A DNA stretch of 64,000 bases from an uncultured Bacilli bacterium (GTDB lineage: Bacteria > Bacillota_I > Bacilli_A > RF39 > UBA660). Position 1 is the first letter of the stretch. Each line of letters starts with the position of its first letter. The stretch covers positions 42,404 through 106,403 of the forward strand of contig CAKOMR010000004.1 of assembly GCA_934096705.1 (NCBI GenBank), given 5' to 3'. Of this stretch, positions 36,677-45,907 are shown piece after piece. The notes under the pieces were generated by a model. That model did no database searches. It saw nothing but the letters and a program-made list of their open reading frames with translations, and was not told the DNA's origin. A program made the translations under genes and the position numbers.

Positions 36677-37582
36677 TTATATCAAAATGGTAGGTATTTT
36701 TTTAAAAGTAGACCCTGGTTCATAAGTCATCCATATCGGTAAATTTCGATTAATCGTTTCTATATCATAATCTTTATAATTATTTGGATTAAATGAAGGC
36801 CTTGACCCCATTGCTAAGATTTCTCCACTTTGAGGGTCCATAGCTACAATCATGGCATGTTCCGGTGAGTATTTACTTACAATATTATCAAGTTCGCCTT
36901 CAACGACTTTCTGAAGTTCTAAATCAATTGTTAATCCTATTGTTATTCCATCTGTAGCACTTTCATAAACCTCTGTCATTTTAAGTCTATTTCCTCGTCC
37001 ATCAGAAAAATATTTTATTGAACCATCTTCACCTTTTAAATATTCATCATACATAAGTTCAATGCCACTTAAACCTTGATTATCAATTCCTACATATCCT
37101 AAAGTATGTGAAAGTAAATCGCCGTAGGGATAATATCTTTTACTTTCTTTAAGAAGATATACTCCATCAAAATTTTCTTTTTCAATTTGACTTGCTAAAT
37201 CATAAGAAAGTCTTCTTCCCTCAGGATGTACTCTTTCAATTGAAGTATTTTTACTTACATGCTTAAGCATGTCATCATAAGATGAGGATAATATCTCAGA
37301 AAGTCTTTTTGCAACTTTTTCTTTATCTTTAATTTGTCTTGGAACTAAAACAAGTGATGTCGTAGTAATATTATCTGCCAAAACTTTACCATTTCTATCA
37401 ACTATTTTACCCCTATCAGCTTTAATTGGCAGTTTTCTTGAATAAAGGTCATCAGATAAATTTTTAAGTTTTTTGTAAGAAATAACTTCGGTATAAAATA
37501 CTTTGAAAATAACTAAAATTAAAATAATTATTACAAATAAAAAAATATATCTAATTCTAGTATGATTTTTATAATAAAACAT
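36677..37582 (-). CDS. Class B PBP (FtsI/PBP2x-like), 5' part of a split gene
   Basis: The N-terminal part of a division-type transpeptidase. It has a membrane helix (about 12-30), dimerisation domain (ADRGKIVDRNGKVLADN, YPYGDLLSHTLGYVG, GLSGIELMYDEYLKG) and the start of the transpeptidase domain ending WMTYEPGSTFK, with the catalytic Ser at 291 and Lys at 294. After STFK, seven element-encoded residues (KIPTILI) precede a stop. The remaining motifs are in the part at 32732-33772. AGGTGATT is the ribosome-binding site. As assembled it is a truncated, inactive PBP. Confidence 0.9.
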   Translation of the reverse strand: MFYYKNHTRIRYIFLFVIIILILVIFKVFYTEVISYKKLKNLSDDLYSRKLPIKADRGKIVDRNGKVLADNITTTSLVLVPRQIKDKEKVAKRLSEILSSSYDDMLKHVSKNTSIERVHPEGRRLSYDLASQIEKENFDGVYLLKESKRYYPYGDLLSHTLGYVGIDNQGLSGIELMYDEYLKGEDGSIKYFSDGRGNRLKMTEVYESATDGITIGLTIDLELQKVVEGELDNIVSKYSPEHAMIVAMDPQSGEILAMGSRPSFNPNNYKDYDIETINRNLPIWMTYEPGSTFKKIPTILI

Positions 37583-37636
37583 ATAATCACCTATAATAAA
37601 TATATTTAACTAGTTTTAAATAAATACTTTTGCAAG

Positions 37637-38512
37637 TTAAATCTTTTTTTGAAAATTGCCATCTATATTAACACCTTCATTAATAATGATAAATGCAGAA
37701 CTATCATACTTGCTAATATCTTTTTCTAAAATGGATAATTCATATTTTGAAAGAGCTACGTACGTAATATAAGTAGTAGAGTTTTTATAACCACCTTTGC
37801 CTTTCCAAAAAGTTGCATCTCTTTTTAAAGTATTCTTTATGTATTTAATAATGTTATCTGGTTCATTTTTTGTAAAAATCATAGCGGTTGTACATATATT
37901 TTTTTCGTGATTTTTATCTACAATAAACGAAGCAAAAATTGAATATAACATTGAGTATATCATAGTATTAATACCAAAGAATATTCCACTTATTACGTAT
38001 ATGACTGAGTTTATATAAAGAGAAATTTTTCCGACTCCAGCATTTTTACTATTAAGTGAGGCTATTACGCCAATAATGTCTGTTCCGCCACATGACCCTC
38101 CGGTTGAAAAAATCATTCCACTACCAATTCCCGCAAGAAGACTACCGATAAGTGTTGACGTTAAAAAATCTTTAACAATAGGTTCTTTTGGTATTGGAAT
38201 AAATGATAGTACTATTGTTTGAACTGCTATACAAAGTAATGTTCTTCTTAAAAATGTATCATTAATTTTTTTATATGCAAGCACCAAAAGAGGAATATTC
38301 AAAAGTAAATTTAAAATACCAGAGATGTTAAAAGTTGAGCCTAAGGAAAATAATTTTATGCAAAGGGAATTTAAAAGTTGTGAAAGTCCTAAAATTCCGC
38401 CATTAAAAAGTCCTATTGGTCTAATAAAAAGGTTAATACCTATAGAGTATATAATAACGCCCAAAATTGCCTTAAAAAACTCATTATAATTCCAATCATA
38501 CATTTTTTTCAT
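37637..38512 (-). CDS. YitT family membrane protein
   Basis: A 291-residue protein with about five membrane helices and the DUF161 pattern (GIIYSIGINLFIRPIGLFNGGILGLSQLL as a family-like start; STGGSCGGTDIIG in the middle). A C-terminal cytoplasmic DUF2179 domain follows (TAMIFTKNEPDNIIKYI ... LSILEKDISKYDSSAFIIINEG). The start at 38512 is preferred over one 30 bases upstream because GGAAGGTAG sits between them. Biochemical role is not established for the family. Confidence 0.85.
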   Translation of the reverse strand: MKKMYDWNYNEFFKAILGVIIYSIGINLFIRPIGLFNGGILGLSQLLNSLCIKLFSLGSTFNISGILNLLLNIPLLVLAYKKINDTFLRRTLLCIAVQTIVLSFIPIPKEPIVKDFLTSTLIGSLLAGIGSGMIFSTGGSCGGTDIIGVIASLNSKNAGVGKISLYINSVIYVISGIFFGINTMIYSMLYSIFASFIVDKNHEKNICTTAMIFTKNEPDNIIKYIKNTLKRDATFWKGKGGYKNSTTYITYVALSKYELSILEKDISKYDSSAFIIINEGVNIDGNFQKKI

Positions 38513-38554
38513 AAAGTTTACTACCTTCCTACTCTTATACATTTATTATAATAT

Positions 38555-38592
38555 ACATAAAAAAAATATGAAACTAAAATGTCTCATATTTT
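38555..38592 (-). terminator. Intrinsic terminator after the DUF1015 gene
   Basis: Stem AAAATATGA/TCATATTTT followed by a T-run on the minus strand. Confidence 0.65.
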
Positions 38593-38601
38593 AAAATTTT
38601 T

Positions 38602-39858
38602 TTATTTTATTTTTCTAGCTTCTAAATAAAATCTTTTATCATAACTATGGCCCATACTGAATGTTTTTCTAGGAAGAGCACCATCCAAAATTACAGTTTT
38701 AAATAAATCCTCTTTTGCCATAGCATCAAATATAATACCAATATTGCCATCTTTAGAGCCAAGCTTTTTAGTAACATCTTCTCCATGAATATAATCTATT
38801 GAGCCTTTATGGTTACTTAAATATTCATCTAAGAACATTTGAATTGAACCAACAGCAATATTAGACTTTGGATTAGTTATATATAAATCTTTTACTTCAT
38901 TAGATGTAACAATTGTAAATTTTTGACCATTACCATTTTCATTTATGTCATAATATTTATATAAATTTTCAAGTAGATCATTTACATCTGTATCAAATAC
39001 AACTCTATGAATTGCTTCGAATTCTAAAGCACTACTATGAAGATTTACAAGTTCTACTAAAGCGTATCTTGCAGGGCTTTCTAAGGCTTTATCGCCTTCA
39101 GTTTCTTTTAATTTTTCATAACATGCTTTTGCAGTTGCAAGTGAATGATTTCCATCACCCATAGCAAATAATAAAACTCCTTTATCAGAAACATTATATT
39201 TCTTTTCAAAATAAGATTTATCTGCTAAAGCCTCTAAAGAAGAAATAACCTCATTAATTGCATCACTACCAAGTTTATAACCTTTTATATGTCCACCATT
39301 TTGCATTAAGTCAAAATCATAAACTACGTCTTCTTCTGTAACCTTATTTTTTAAACTTTCAATAATATTCTTCTTTTCATCATCTATTAGAATCATAATA
39401 TGTGGAAGCTCTAATAAAGCATTTTCTCTTACTTTCATTCTCGGTGGAATTCTTTCAATTACAGTTTTTTCAGTAGCTCTAATTAATGTTTGAGATCCTT
39501 TTTCATAAGAATAGTCTTCAAGGTCAACAATTCCCATTAAACCTTCACGCACTTTTCCATCACTTTGAGTTCTTTCAAGATATATCATTGAATCATTTAA
39601 TTCGGTAAATATATCTTCTTTAAGATAATCCTCCATAGTTAAATTAATTTTTTTAATTCTTTCAGAAACATTTTCATCATTTAAATATATTTCTGGAAGA
39701 GTAATTCTAAGTGTTGATGGTGCATCTTTAACAATACTTTCTACTTCTTCCCAATATTTTGGTTCTGATGTATATTGATCACAAGCTACAACGCTCCATT
39801 TATGCATATCAACATTTTTTGGTATTAAAATATTACCTGCCTTAAAAGGTACTTTCAT
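38602..39858 (-). CDS. DUF1015 family protein
   Basis: A 418-residue cytoplasmic protein of the DUF1015 (COG4198) family. VACDQYTSEPKYWEEVE near the start, RIPPRMKVRENA in the middle, and the conserved LFAMGDGNHSLATAKACYE and YIHGEDVTKKLGSKDGNIGIIFDAM blocks are visible. AAGGAGATG is the ribosome-binding site. The family is widespread, sometimes near serine or phosphonate metabolism genes; its reaction is unknown. It stands as a single gene ended by a hairpin. Confidence 0.85.
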   Translation of the reverse strand: MKVPFKAGNILIPKNVDMHKWSVVACDQYTSEPKYWEEVESIVKDAPSTLRITLPEIYLNDENVSERIKKINLTMEDYLKEDIFTELNDSMIYLERTQSDGKVREGLMGIVDLEDYSYEKGSQTLIRATEKTVIERIPPRMKVRENALLELPHIMILIDDEKKNIIESLKNKVTEEDVVYDFDLMQNGGHIKGYKLGSDAINEVISSLEALADKSYFEKKYNVSDKGVLLFAMGDGNHSLATAKACYEKLKETEGDKALESPARYALVELVNLHSSALEFEAIHRVVFDTDVNDLLENLYKYYDINENGNGQKFTIVTSNEVKDLYITNPKSNIAVGSIQMFLDEYLSNHKGSIDYIHGEDVTKKLGSKDGNIGIIFDAMAKEDLFKTVILDGALPRKTFSMGHSYDKRFYLEARKIK

Positions 39859-39917
39859 TTTTTCATCTCCTTACATTAAGTATAACATCAAAATTTTTAT
39901 ATTGCTAGAATAAAATT

Positions 39918-40805
39918 CTAAGGATAAAAAATACCATTTATAGCATCGATAATTATATTAAATAGTTCTAAAATAGTAAATATAATATAAGATGCACTTT
40001 TAAGTTTTAATGAAAAACTTATTTTAATTTCTTTGAATATTTTATTTGCATTTTTAAAATTTATAATTAATAAATATATTAATATAACTATAGATAAAGT
40101 AACTATAATTATTTTGGCTATAAGTAAAAATGAATCGCTACTTATATTTAAAACCGAAATAAAATTTGTAATAATATGAGCAATTATCGAAGGTAAAATT
40201 GATTTATATTTTATTGCAAGATTTGCAAAAATAATACCTATAAATATACATGGAATAGCTTGAGTAAATGTTCCATGAAATAGTCCAAAAAATATCGAAG
40301 ATATAATTATACTTACGTATTTACCATATTTCTTAAGTATTTTTAAAATATAACCTCTTATAATAATTTCTTCGAATATTGGTGCTAAAATAACTAAATA
40401 CAAGTAAGATAATATACCAAGTTTTCCATCCGAAGATAATGGATTATAATTCAGAAAATCCATAACATATTGCCAAACTATCCAAATAAATCTTATTAAA
40501 ATTATTGAAATAGTTATGTCTAAAATAAGATTTAATATATTTGTATTCTGAATTTTTATATCAATCTTTTTATTCCATTTTTTTAAAAATATTCTGTAAC
40601 CTACATAATATGTATAAGCTGTTCCTACATATAGGCCCAATTCTGATAAAAATAAAGTTAGACTTTCATTATCCGTTAGATAACTTAAAGCATAAGTAAG
40701 TAGTTGAGAACCAAAAGTAAAAAGTGATCCAAATACACAAAAAAACAATAAAAACCCAGAAGCCCATCTAAATTCTTTTAAATAATTTCTTTTTTCTTCT
40801 TTCAT
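39918..40805 (-). CDS. CPBP family intramembrane metalloprotease
   Basis: A 295-residue protein with about eight membrane helices. The Abi/CPBP motifs are APIFEEIIIRGYIL (EExxxR, metal and catalytic Glu), FFGLFHGTFTQAIPCIFIGIIFA (FxxxH) and IIAHIITNF (HxxxN). In bacteria such proteins process membrane substrates or protect against bacteriocins. It lies one base after the ABC permease gene, so it may handle the exported product or serve immunity. That link is inference. Confidence 0.85.
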   Translation of the reverse strand: MKEEKRNYLKEFRWASGFLLFFCVFGSLFTFGSQLLTYALSYLTDNESLTLFLSELGLYVGTAYTYYVGYRIFLKKWNKKIDIKIQNTNILNLILDITISIILIRFIWIVWQYVMDFLNYNPLSSDGKLGILSYLYLVILAPIFEEIIIRGYILKILKKYGKYVSIIISSIFFGLFHGTFTQAIPCIFIGIIFANLAIKYKSILPSIIAHIITNFISVLNISSDSFLLIAKIIIVTLSIVILIYLLIINFKNANKIFKEIKISFSLKLKSASYIIFTILELFNIIIDAINGIFYP

Positions 40806-40806
40806 A

Positions 40807-42372
40807 CTACCTCACTCTAAATGATTTTGTCCCTTTTGTAACAATTATATAGTAAAAAATAATGCTTATTATAAATAATATTATAGTCGTTATAGATAAA
40901 GATAATAAATTAAATCTAACTTCATAATCAAATAAAAAATATGTAATAATCCAAATAACACCATCAAAAGCTTTGGAAAATTTATTTACTACAGTTCCCG
41001 CAAATGAATAAGGTTGAAATATGTAGTAGCAAAATAAATAATACATTGAATAAAACATTGATAATATAATTGGTAGTAAACATAAAACCAATACTTTTGA
41101 AAAGTTCGCAGTAGGATTATACATTAAATAAAATAATATTATAATAATGCTAAATGCAAGCGAAGGAACTAAGTTTCTTTTTACTGTATACTTTAATCTA
41201 AGCATCATATTTTCTTCAATACTTGCCTGAGAACGATAAAAATTGTAATTAATTAAAAATCTATCTATATCCATAAAACATACATATAAAAAACTATTTG
41301 AATATAGGCATAAATAATATACTATTATAAATAAAATATAATTATAATTAAAAATTAAATCAATTATATTTGTTTCATTTAAAATTTTTGGTAAAAACAG
41401 ACTAATTAAACATATAACAAACGTAATAATATAAAGTTTTTTGTGATTTCCAATATAGTTTTTACTATTTCTTTTTATAAACATACTAAATAAGTATTTA
41501 TACCCAGTATTTTTATCATCTTTTTGATTTATATCATATATTTCTTTATTTGATCTTACCATTATTTTTTCTTGGTTAGTTACATTATTAATCATTCTTT
41601 GTTTAATTATAAAGTCTTCATTCAAATTTGCTTTATATAATTTATCATAATTAAAACTTAACACTTTTCTAAGTAATACCACCGAAACAAAAATAATTAT
41701 AAAGCCTAGATATATCATTTGTTTGTTTGGAATATAAATATCTAAAAAATACATTATTACAGTAAAAAATGTTAATAATACAAAAACTATAATTTTTAAA
41801 AAATATTTATTTTTTAAGTAGTAATTATTATTTTTAATCCTTTCTAAAAATATATATTCAATAATTAATTTTATTCCAATAGCACTTATAAACGTAATAA
41901 ATACAATTAAAATATTAAGATGTAAAAACTTAGAAATCAAAAGCATTGGTAAAAGTTGATAAAATATATTTGAAAATATAGCATATTTTATTTTATACTT
42001 TCCATACCTGTTTGCGTCAAATCTTAATAATCTTAATAAATTGTATTCTTTTATTGTAAACTTTGTAATTTTATTAAAAATAGAGTCTATAACTACATAT
42101 AAGAAAAAATAAAATATAAACATATTTTTTGTATCTTTAAATAAAAAAATAAAAACGGCGCAAATCACTAAATATTTTAAAACTTTAAAAATAAATGATA
42201 GTGAATAAAAAGCTAAATTAATTCCACTTTTTGCTTCATATTCACTTACTAAATCTTCATTAAAAAAATGAGATAGTATAAATGCATGAGATAAATAATA
42301 AATAAACTGATTAACACTAATATTTAAATTTAACTTTTGAATAAAATTATGAAGTTTAATATCATTTTTCAT
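40807..42372 (-). CDS. ABC transporter permease (polytopic membrane protein)
   Basis: A 521-residue protein with about twelve hydrophobic segments and little else. It resembles large bacterial ABC-2-type exporter permeases in size and layout. Its start overlaps the ATPase gene by 11 bases with GGAG inside that gene, and its stop is one base from the CPBP protease start. The three therefore look like one export/immunity operon. No specific substrate motif is seen. Confidence 0.65.
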   Translation of the reverse strand: MKNDIKLHNFIQKLNLNISVNQFIYYLSHAFILSHFFNEDLVSEYEAKSGINLAFYSLSFIFKVLKYLVICAVFIFLFKDTKNMFIFYFFLYVVIDSIFNKITKFTIKEYNLLRLLRFDANRYGKYKIKYAIFSNIFYQLLPMLLISKFLHLNILIVFITFISAIGIKLIIEYIFLERIKNNNYYLKNKYFLKIIVFVLLTFFTVIMYFLDIYIPNKQMIYLGFIIIFVSVVLLRKVLSFNYDKLYKANLNEDFIIKQRMINNVTNQEKIMVRSNKEIYDINQKDDKNTGYKYLFSMFIKRNSKNYIGNHKKLYIITFVICLISLFLPKILNETNIIDLIFNYNYILFIIVYYLCLYSNSFLYVCFMDIDRFLINYNFYRSQASIEENMMLRLKYTVKRNLVPSLAFSIIIILFYLMYNPTANFSKVLVLCLLPIILSMFYSMYYLFCYYIFQPYSFAGTVVNKFSKAFDGVIWIITYFLFDYEVRFNLLSLSITTIILFIISIIFYYIIVTKGTKSFRVR

Positions 42373-43045
42373 TTTTTAAAATCTCCACAATTTTATCTTC
42401 AAAAGATTTTGATTTAACAATTTTTGAATCAATTAATTCTAGCTTTTTGTTATTTATAATTACAATCTCGTCACACATACTCGTAGCAAGCTCTAAGATA
42501 TGTGTTGAGAATATGATAATATGATCATTTTTTAAAGTTTTAAATATGTCTTTTATTTCCTTAGCAACTACAACATCTATTGAGGTTAATGGTTCATCTA
42601 ATAAAATAATTTTAGGTTTTGAAATTATACACATTAAAATTTGAATTTTATTTTTCATACCCGAAGAATAATCTTTAATTAGTTTATCTTGATCCTCTTT
42701 TTTAAGAGAGACCATATCAAAGTATTCATTTATTTTATCTTTTTCCTCGATCTTATTTATTTCCATATAAGTTTTAATAAATTCATAGCCAGTTAAAAAT
42801 TCAGGAAGCATTGGGCTTGTTAACACAAAACCTATATCATTTGAATTAATAGGGTCATCATCAATATAAAATTTGCCTTTGTTATAGTTAATTAAACCAT
42901 CTAGGCAATTAAAAAATGTAGTTTTACCACTTCCATTTCGCCCTAAAAGTCCATATATTTTGCCACTTTCAAAAGTAAAAGACACATTATCTAAAACTAA
43001 ATTATTTCCATAATATTTTGTCAAATTTTCTACTATTAATCTCAC
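42362..43045 (-). CDS. ABC transporter ATP-binding protein
   Basis: A 227-residue ATPase that powers the adjacent permease. Walker A is GLLGRNGSGKTT, signature KDYSSGMKNKIQIL, Walker B KIILLDEPLTSID, and the H-loop IIFSTHILE. The GTG at 43045 is chosen as start because AGGTGA lies five bases ahead and it gives the normal MRLIVENLTKYYG opening. An in-frame GTG nine bases upstream is part of that ribosome-binding site. Confidence 0.88.
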   Translation of the reverse strand: MRLIVENLTKYYGNNLVLDNVSFTFESGKIYGLLGRNGSGKTTFFNCLDGLINYNKGKFYIDDDPINSNDIGFVLTSPMLPEFLTGYEFIKTYMEINKIEEKDKINEYFDMVSLKKEDQDKLIKDYSSGMKNKIQILMCIISKPKIILLDEPLTSIDVVVAKEIKDIFKTLKNDHIIIFSTHILELATSMCDEIVIINNKKLELIDSKIVKSKSFEDKIVEILKNEK

Positions 43046-43102
43046 TACTATCACCTACAATAATACTAACATAAATATATAAAATAATATATAAAAACAA
43101 AT

Positions 43103-43130
43103 AAAAAACTTCGTTATTTCGAAGTTTTTT
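43103..43130 (-). terminator. Intrinsic terminator after the PAP2 gene
   Basis: Stem AAAAACTTCG/CGAAGTTTTT with T-run on the minus strand, overlapping the last codons. Confidence 0.75.
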
Positions 43131-43725
43131 TATAAGTTAATAAATCTATACTTGTTAAAATTGCAATTGATAAAAATGCACCACCAATTACATCACTAAA
43201 ATAATGAGCTCCAAGATATATGCGAGATATACCTACTAAAACAGGAATAATAGATAAAATTATTGTAAATAAGATTTTATAATTTTTATCAAAGTTTTCA
43301 TGCCAAATGTAATAAATTAAAAAGCCATATAGTGTTGTACTTGCCATTGTATGACCACTTGGATAAGAAAAAGTCTTTTCAACTACCGTGATATACTCTG
43401 GACGAGGTCTTCTTATTATTACTTTAACAACATTATTTATTAGCGTAGATATAATAAGCACTCCAGCACATTTATAAGCAGTACTTTTTTTCTTAAATAT
43501 AATAAATAAAACAAAAAGTAAAATGCATAAGCCAATTATAAATGGTGTACTTCCTAAAAATGTAAAAGTTTTCATAACTTTCGTAGTAATTTCAGATGAA
43601 TATCTAATTATAAAATTATGAATACTCTCATCAATTTTTAAAAACTTATTATTAACGACTAAAACAGAATTTATTATAAAAAGCACCAAAAATGTAAACG
43701 GAATATAATATTTTTTATTTTTCAT
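43114..43725 (-). CDS. PAP2 family lipid phosphatase
   Basis: A 203-residue polytopic phosphatase with the three PAP2 motifs: KVIIRRPRPE (C1), YPSGHTMAS (C2) and SRIYLGAHYFSDVIGG (C3). Family members dephosphorylate undecaprenyl pyrophosphate or phosphatidylglycerol phosphate on the outer membrane face. It overlaps the glycosyltransferase gene by 11 bases, which favours a role in recycling the lipid carrier for that glycan pathway. Confidence 0.9.
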   Translation of the reverse strand: MKNKKYYIPFTFLVLFIINSVLVVNNKFLKIDESIHNFIIRYSSEITTKVMKTFTFLGSTPFIIGLCILLFVLFIIFKKKSTAYKCAGVLIISTLINNVVKVIIRRPRPEYITVVEKTFSYPSGHTMASTTLYGFLIYYIWHENFDKNYKILFTIILSIIPVLVGISRIYLGAHYFSDVIGGAFLSIAILTSIDLLTYKKTSK

Positions 43726-44764
43726 TTTTTTCTCCTATAAAAATAAATTTTCTTTGAACTATAAAATTTATTACAAATAATATAATATCAACTAAAAGTT
43801 TTAAAGCTATTACACTTGCTCCACCAAAAACAAATGATAAATACTCAACTGTTAAGCCTGATATGAACATTTGAATTATGCATAATAATGCATATTTAAT
43901 AAATGAAGTTTTATTCTGATTTTTAAATACAATTTTTGCATTAACTAAAAAGTTATATGAACTTGATAAAACTCTTGCACATATTGTAGAAAAAAGTATT
44001 GAATTTTTACCTGGTATAAATAAAGAAAATAACCAAAATAAGAATATATCTACAATAAATGACGAAAGACCTGCAAAAATAAATTTAATAAATAAACGAT
44101 ATATTTCAATAGAGTCTTTAACTGGATTAAAATGACTTTCACTATTACTATTTTCTAAGTATATTGTTTCAATTGGAACTTCAATAATAGAAATATTTTT
44201 TTGAGCAGACTCAATTAGCATATTTGTTTCATACTCAAATCTATCTCCCTTTACATTCATAAATTCACACATAACTTTTTTAGGATAGCCTCTTAAACCA
44301 GTTTGAGTGTCTGTAATAGAAAGACCTACGAAGGTTTTAAAAACGCTGCGGGTAATTTTATTACCGAATTTATTTCTGGAAGGAACACCTTCTTTATCAA
44401 AGTCCCTACAACCAAGGACTAGACTATCAGGATGAGCAAGCACTTTTTCTGCCACTTTTTTTATGTCATCAACGCTATGTTGCCCATCACTATCTGCGGT
44501 AACTACGCCCTTTAGTTTAGGATACTTCAAAAGTAGATAATTAAAGGCATCCTTCATAGCTCTGCCTTTTCCTAAATTAACATAGTGATGAAGAACAGTT
44601 ATCTTTTTCTTTTCTAAATCTTTAAAAAATGAATCATATTCTTTTCTACATCCATCATCATAAACTAAAATGTTAGATGTAAGTTTTGAAAGTTTTTCTA
44701 AAAATTCATTAAATATTTCAATATTTGGATTAAGTGTTGGCACTACAACAAATATATCTTCCAT
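43715..44764 (-). CDS. GT2 glycosyltransferase fused to GtrA domain
   Basis: Residues 1-225 are a DPM1/GtrB-like family 2 glycosyltransferase (VVPTLNPNIEIFNEFL, YDDGCR, TADSDGQHSVDDI, RNKFGNKITR, DTQTGLRGYPK). Residues 226-349 are a GtrA-type four-helix membrane domain. Such fusions move a sugar to undecaprenyl phosphate and flip it. GGGGGAT precedes the ATG. It follows the 378-residue gene with a one-base overlap. Confidence 0.88.
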   Translation of the reverse strand: MEDIFVVVPTLNPNIEIFNEFLEKLSKLTSNILVYDDGCRKEYDSFFKDLEKKKITVLHHYVNLGKGRAMKDAFNYLLLKYPKLKGVVTADSDGQHSVDDIKKVAEKVLAHPDSLVLGCRDFDKEGVPSRNKFGNKITRSVFKTFVGLSITDTQTGLRGYPKKVMCEFMNVKGDRFEYETNMLIESAQKNISIIEVPIETIYLENSNSESHFNPVKDSIEIYRLFIKFIFAGLSSFIVDIFLFWLFSLFIPGKNSILFSTICARVLSSSYNFLVNAKIVFKNQNKTSFIKYALLCIIQMFISGLTVEYLSFVFGGASVIALKLLVDIILFVINFIVQRKFIFIGEKNEK

Positions 44765-45900
44765 TATTTATCCCCCTTAGATTTCATAGATATTAATCGA
44801 TATGCACCATCATAATATACAAAATAAAATCTATCATTTAAAATATCTTTTCTTTTTTCACCATTAACAAGTGTCATATTTTTTTCTAAATAAATATCAA
44901 CAGCAAAAGCTATATCACTATAAACAGTATAATTACCAACTTTAATATTAGTAAATGTATCAGTATCTAAACTATGAAGTGATGTAAATGTAATATCTAC
45001 ATTTGTAGCCCAACTATAAGCTCTTTTATAAATCGCTGTTCCTTCAATTAAATTCGGAGTAAGTTTATAAAGTCCCCATTTTTCGCCATCTAAATCAGCA
45101 GTCAAAAATAGTGACCAATTTTTAGCAAATTCTAATGGATCAAAATCTTTATTTGCTAATTTACTATATGCTTCATCTTTGCTATCAGTGGTAAAATAAT
45201 CAGTTGCATAATATGAACCATTTTCATTAATTACATCTACCAAAGCTTTATTGTTTTTTACTTCAATTTTAGGTTTTTTTGTTAAATTTGTAATCTTGTA
45301 ATGATTTTCGTATGGTAATGATACTTTATCATAGACTTCACTATACTCTTTGATTTCTTCTTTAGAAACTAAATCTTCTTCTTTAACTAAAATATCATTT
45401 ATATATAAATCATAAGTGTTATTTACATATATATCTAAATTATATAGTCCATTTTTACTGTATGTTTCAATTTTATTAATATCATATTTTTCAAATGTTA
45501 ATAGTCCAAGCTTATGCACTGGAGTTTTTGTAAGCGTAATACTTGCAATTAAACTATCATCAGCATAAAGTTCATATACATTACTATCTTCCTTACTTTC
45601 TTTATAAGATATTTTCGAAGAGTTAAATATTTCTTTATAGCCTTCCTCAAAAGAAGCATTTTTTTCGTAATTATTTGTTATATCATTATAAGTTAAATAT
45701 TTTTTTATGTTTCCTTTATTGGCTTCTTTTTTCATATTTTTTATTAAAGTAGACATATAGCCATCAATATTTCCTCTTTCATATTGTTTAAGACAAGTTG
45801 ATACATATATAAGTGCTCCCTCGCTTAAAATTAATAGTAATAAAGTAAATATTAATAAAGATTTTTTAAAGCCACTTAATTTTTTTCTTCTTTTTTTCAT
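44764..45900 (-). CDS. Hypothetical membrane-anchored extracellular protein
   Basis: Unrecognised, 378 residues. A basic start (MKKRRKKLSGFKKS) and one membrane helix (20-40) are followed by an all-extracellular part with repeated aromatic/charged strands. The last 120 residues resemble an NTF2-like fold in pattern (DFDPLEFAKNWSLFLTADLDGEKWGLYKLTPNLI ... RFYFVYYDGAYRLISMKS). It lies between the phosphodiester glycosidase and the glycosyltransferase genes, so it is probably part of the same envelope glycan system. AAGTAGGTG is the ribosome-binding site. Confidence 0.65.
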   Translation of the reverse strand: MKKRRKKLSGFKKSLLIFTLLLLILSEGALIYVSTCLKQYERGNIDGYMSTLIKNMKKEANKGNIKKYLTYNDITNNYEKNASFEEGYKEIFNSSKISYKESKEDSNVYELYADDSLIASITLTKTPVHKLGLLTFEKYDINKIETYSKNGLYNLDIYVNNTYDLYINDILVKEEDLVSKEEIKEYSEVYDKVSLPYENHYKITNLTKKPKIEVKNNKALVDVINENGSYYATDYFTTDSKDEAYSKLANKDFDPLEFAKNWSLFLTADLDGEKWGLYKLTPNLIEGTAIYKRAYSWATNVDITFTSLHSLDTDTFTNIKVGNYTVYSDIAFAVDIYLEKNMTLVNGEKRKDILNDRFYFVYYDGAYRLISMKSKGDK

Positions 45901-45907
45901 TTTACAC

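Larger units (their letters stand above)
33754..36707 (-). mobile_element. 2.95-kb serine-recombinase element inserted in a PBP gene
   Basis: The element lies between two copies of TTTTAAAA (33754-33761 and 36700-36707). Just inside each copy, in opposite orientation, is TGCCTACCAT (33763-33772) or TACCTACCAT (complement of 36687-36696), the arms of an att site. It carries a large serine recombinase, a 47-residue small protein and a Fic-like gene, all on the PBP strand. Recombination between the cores would remove 2,946 bp and rebuild the PBP reading frame exactly. Confidence 0.9.
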
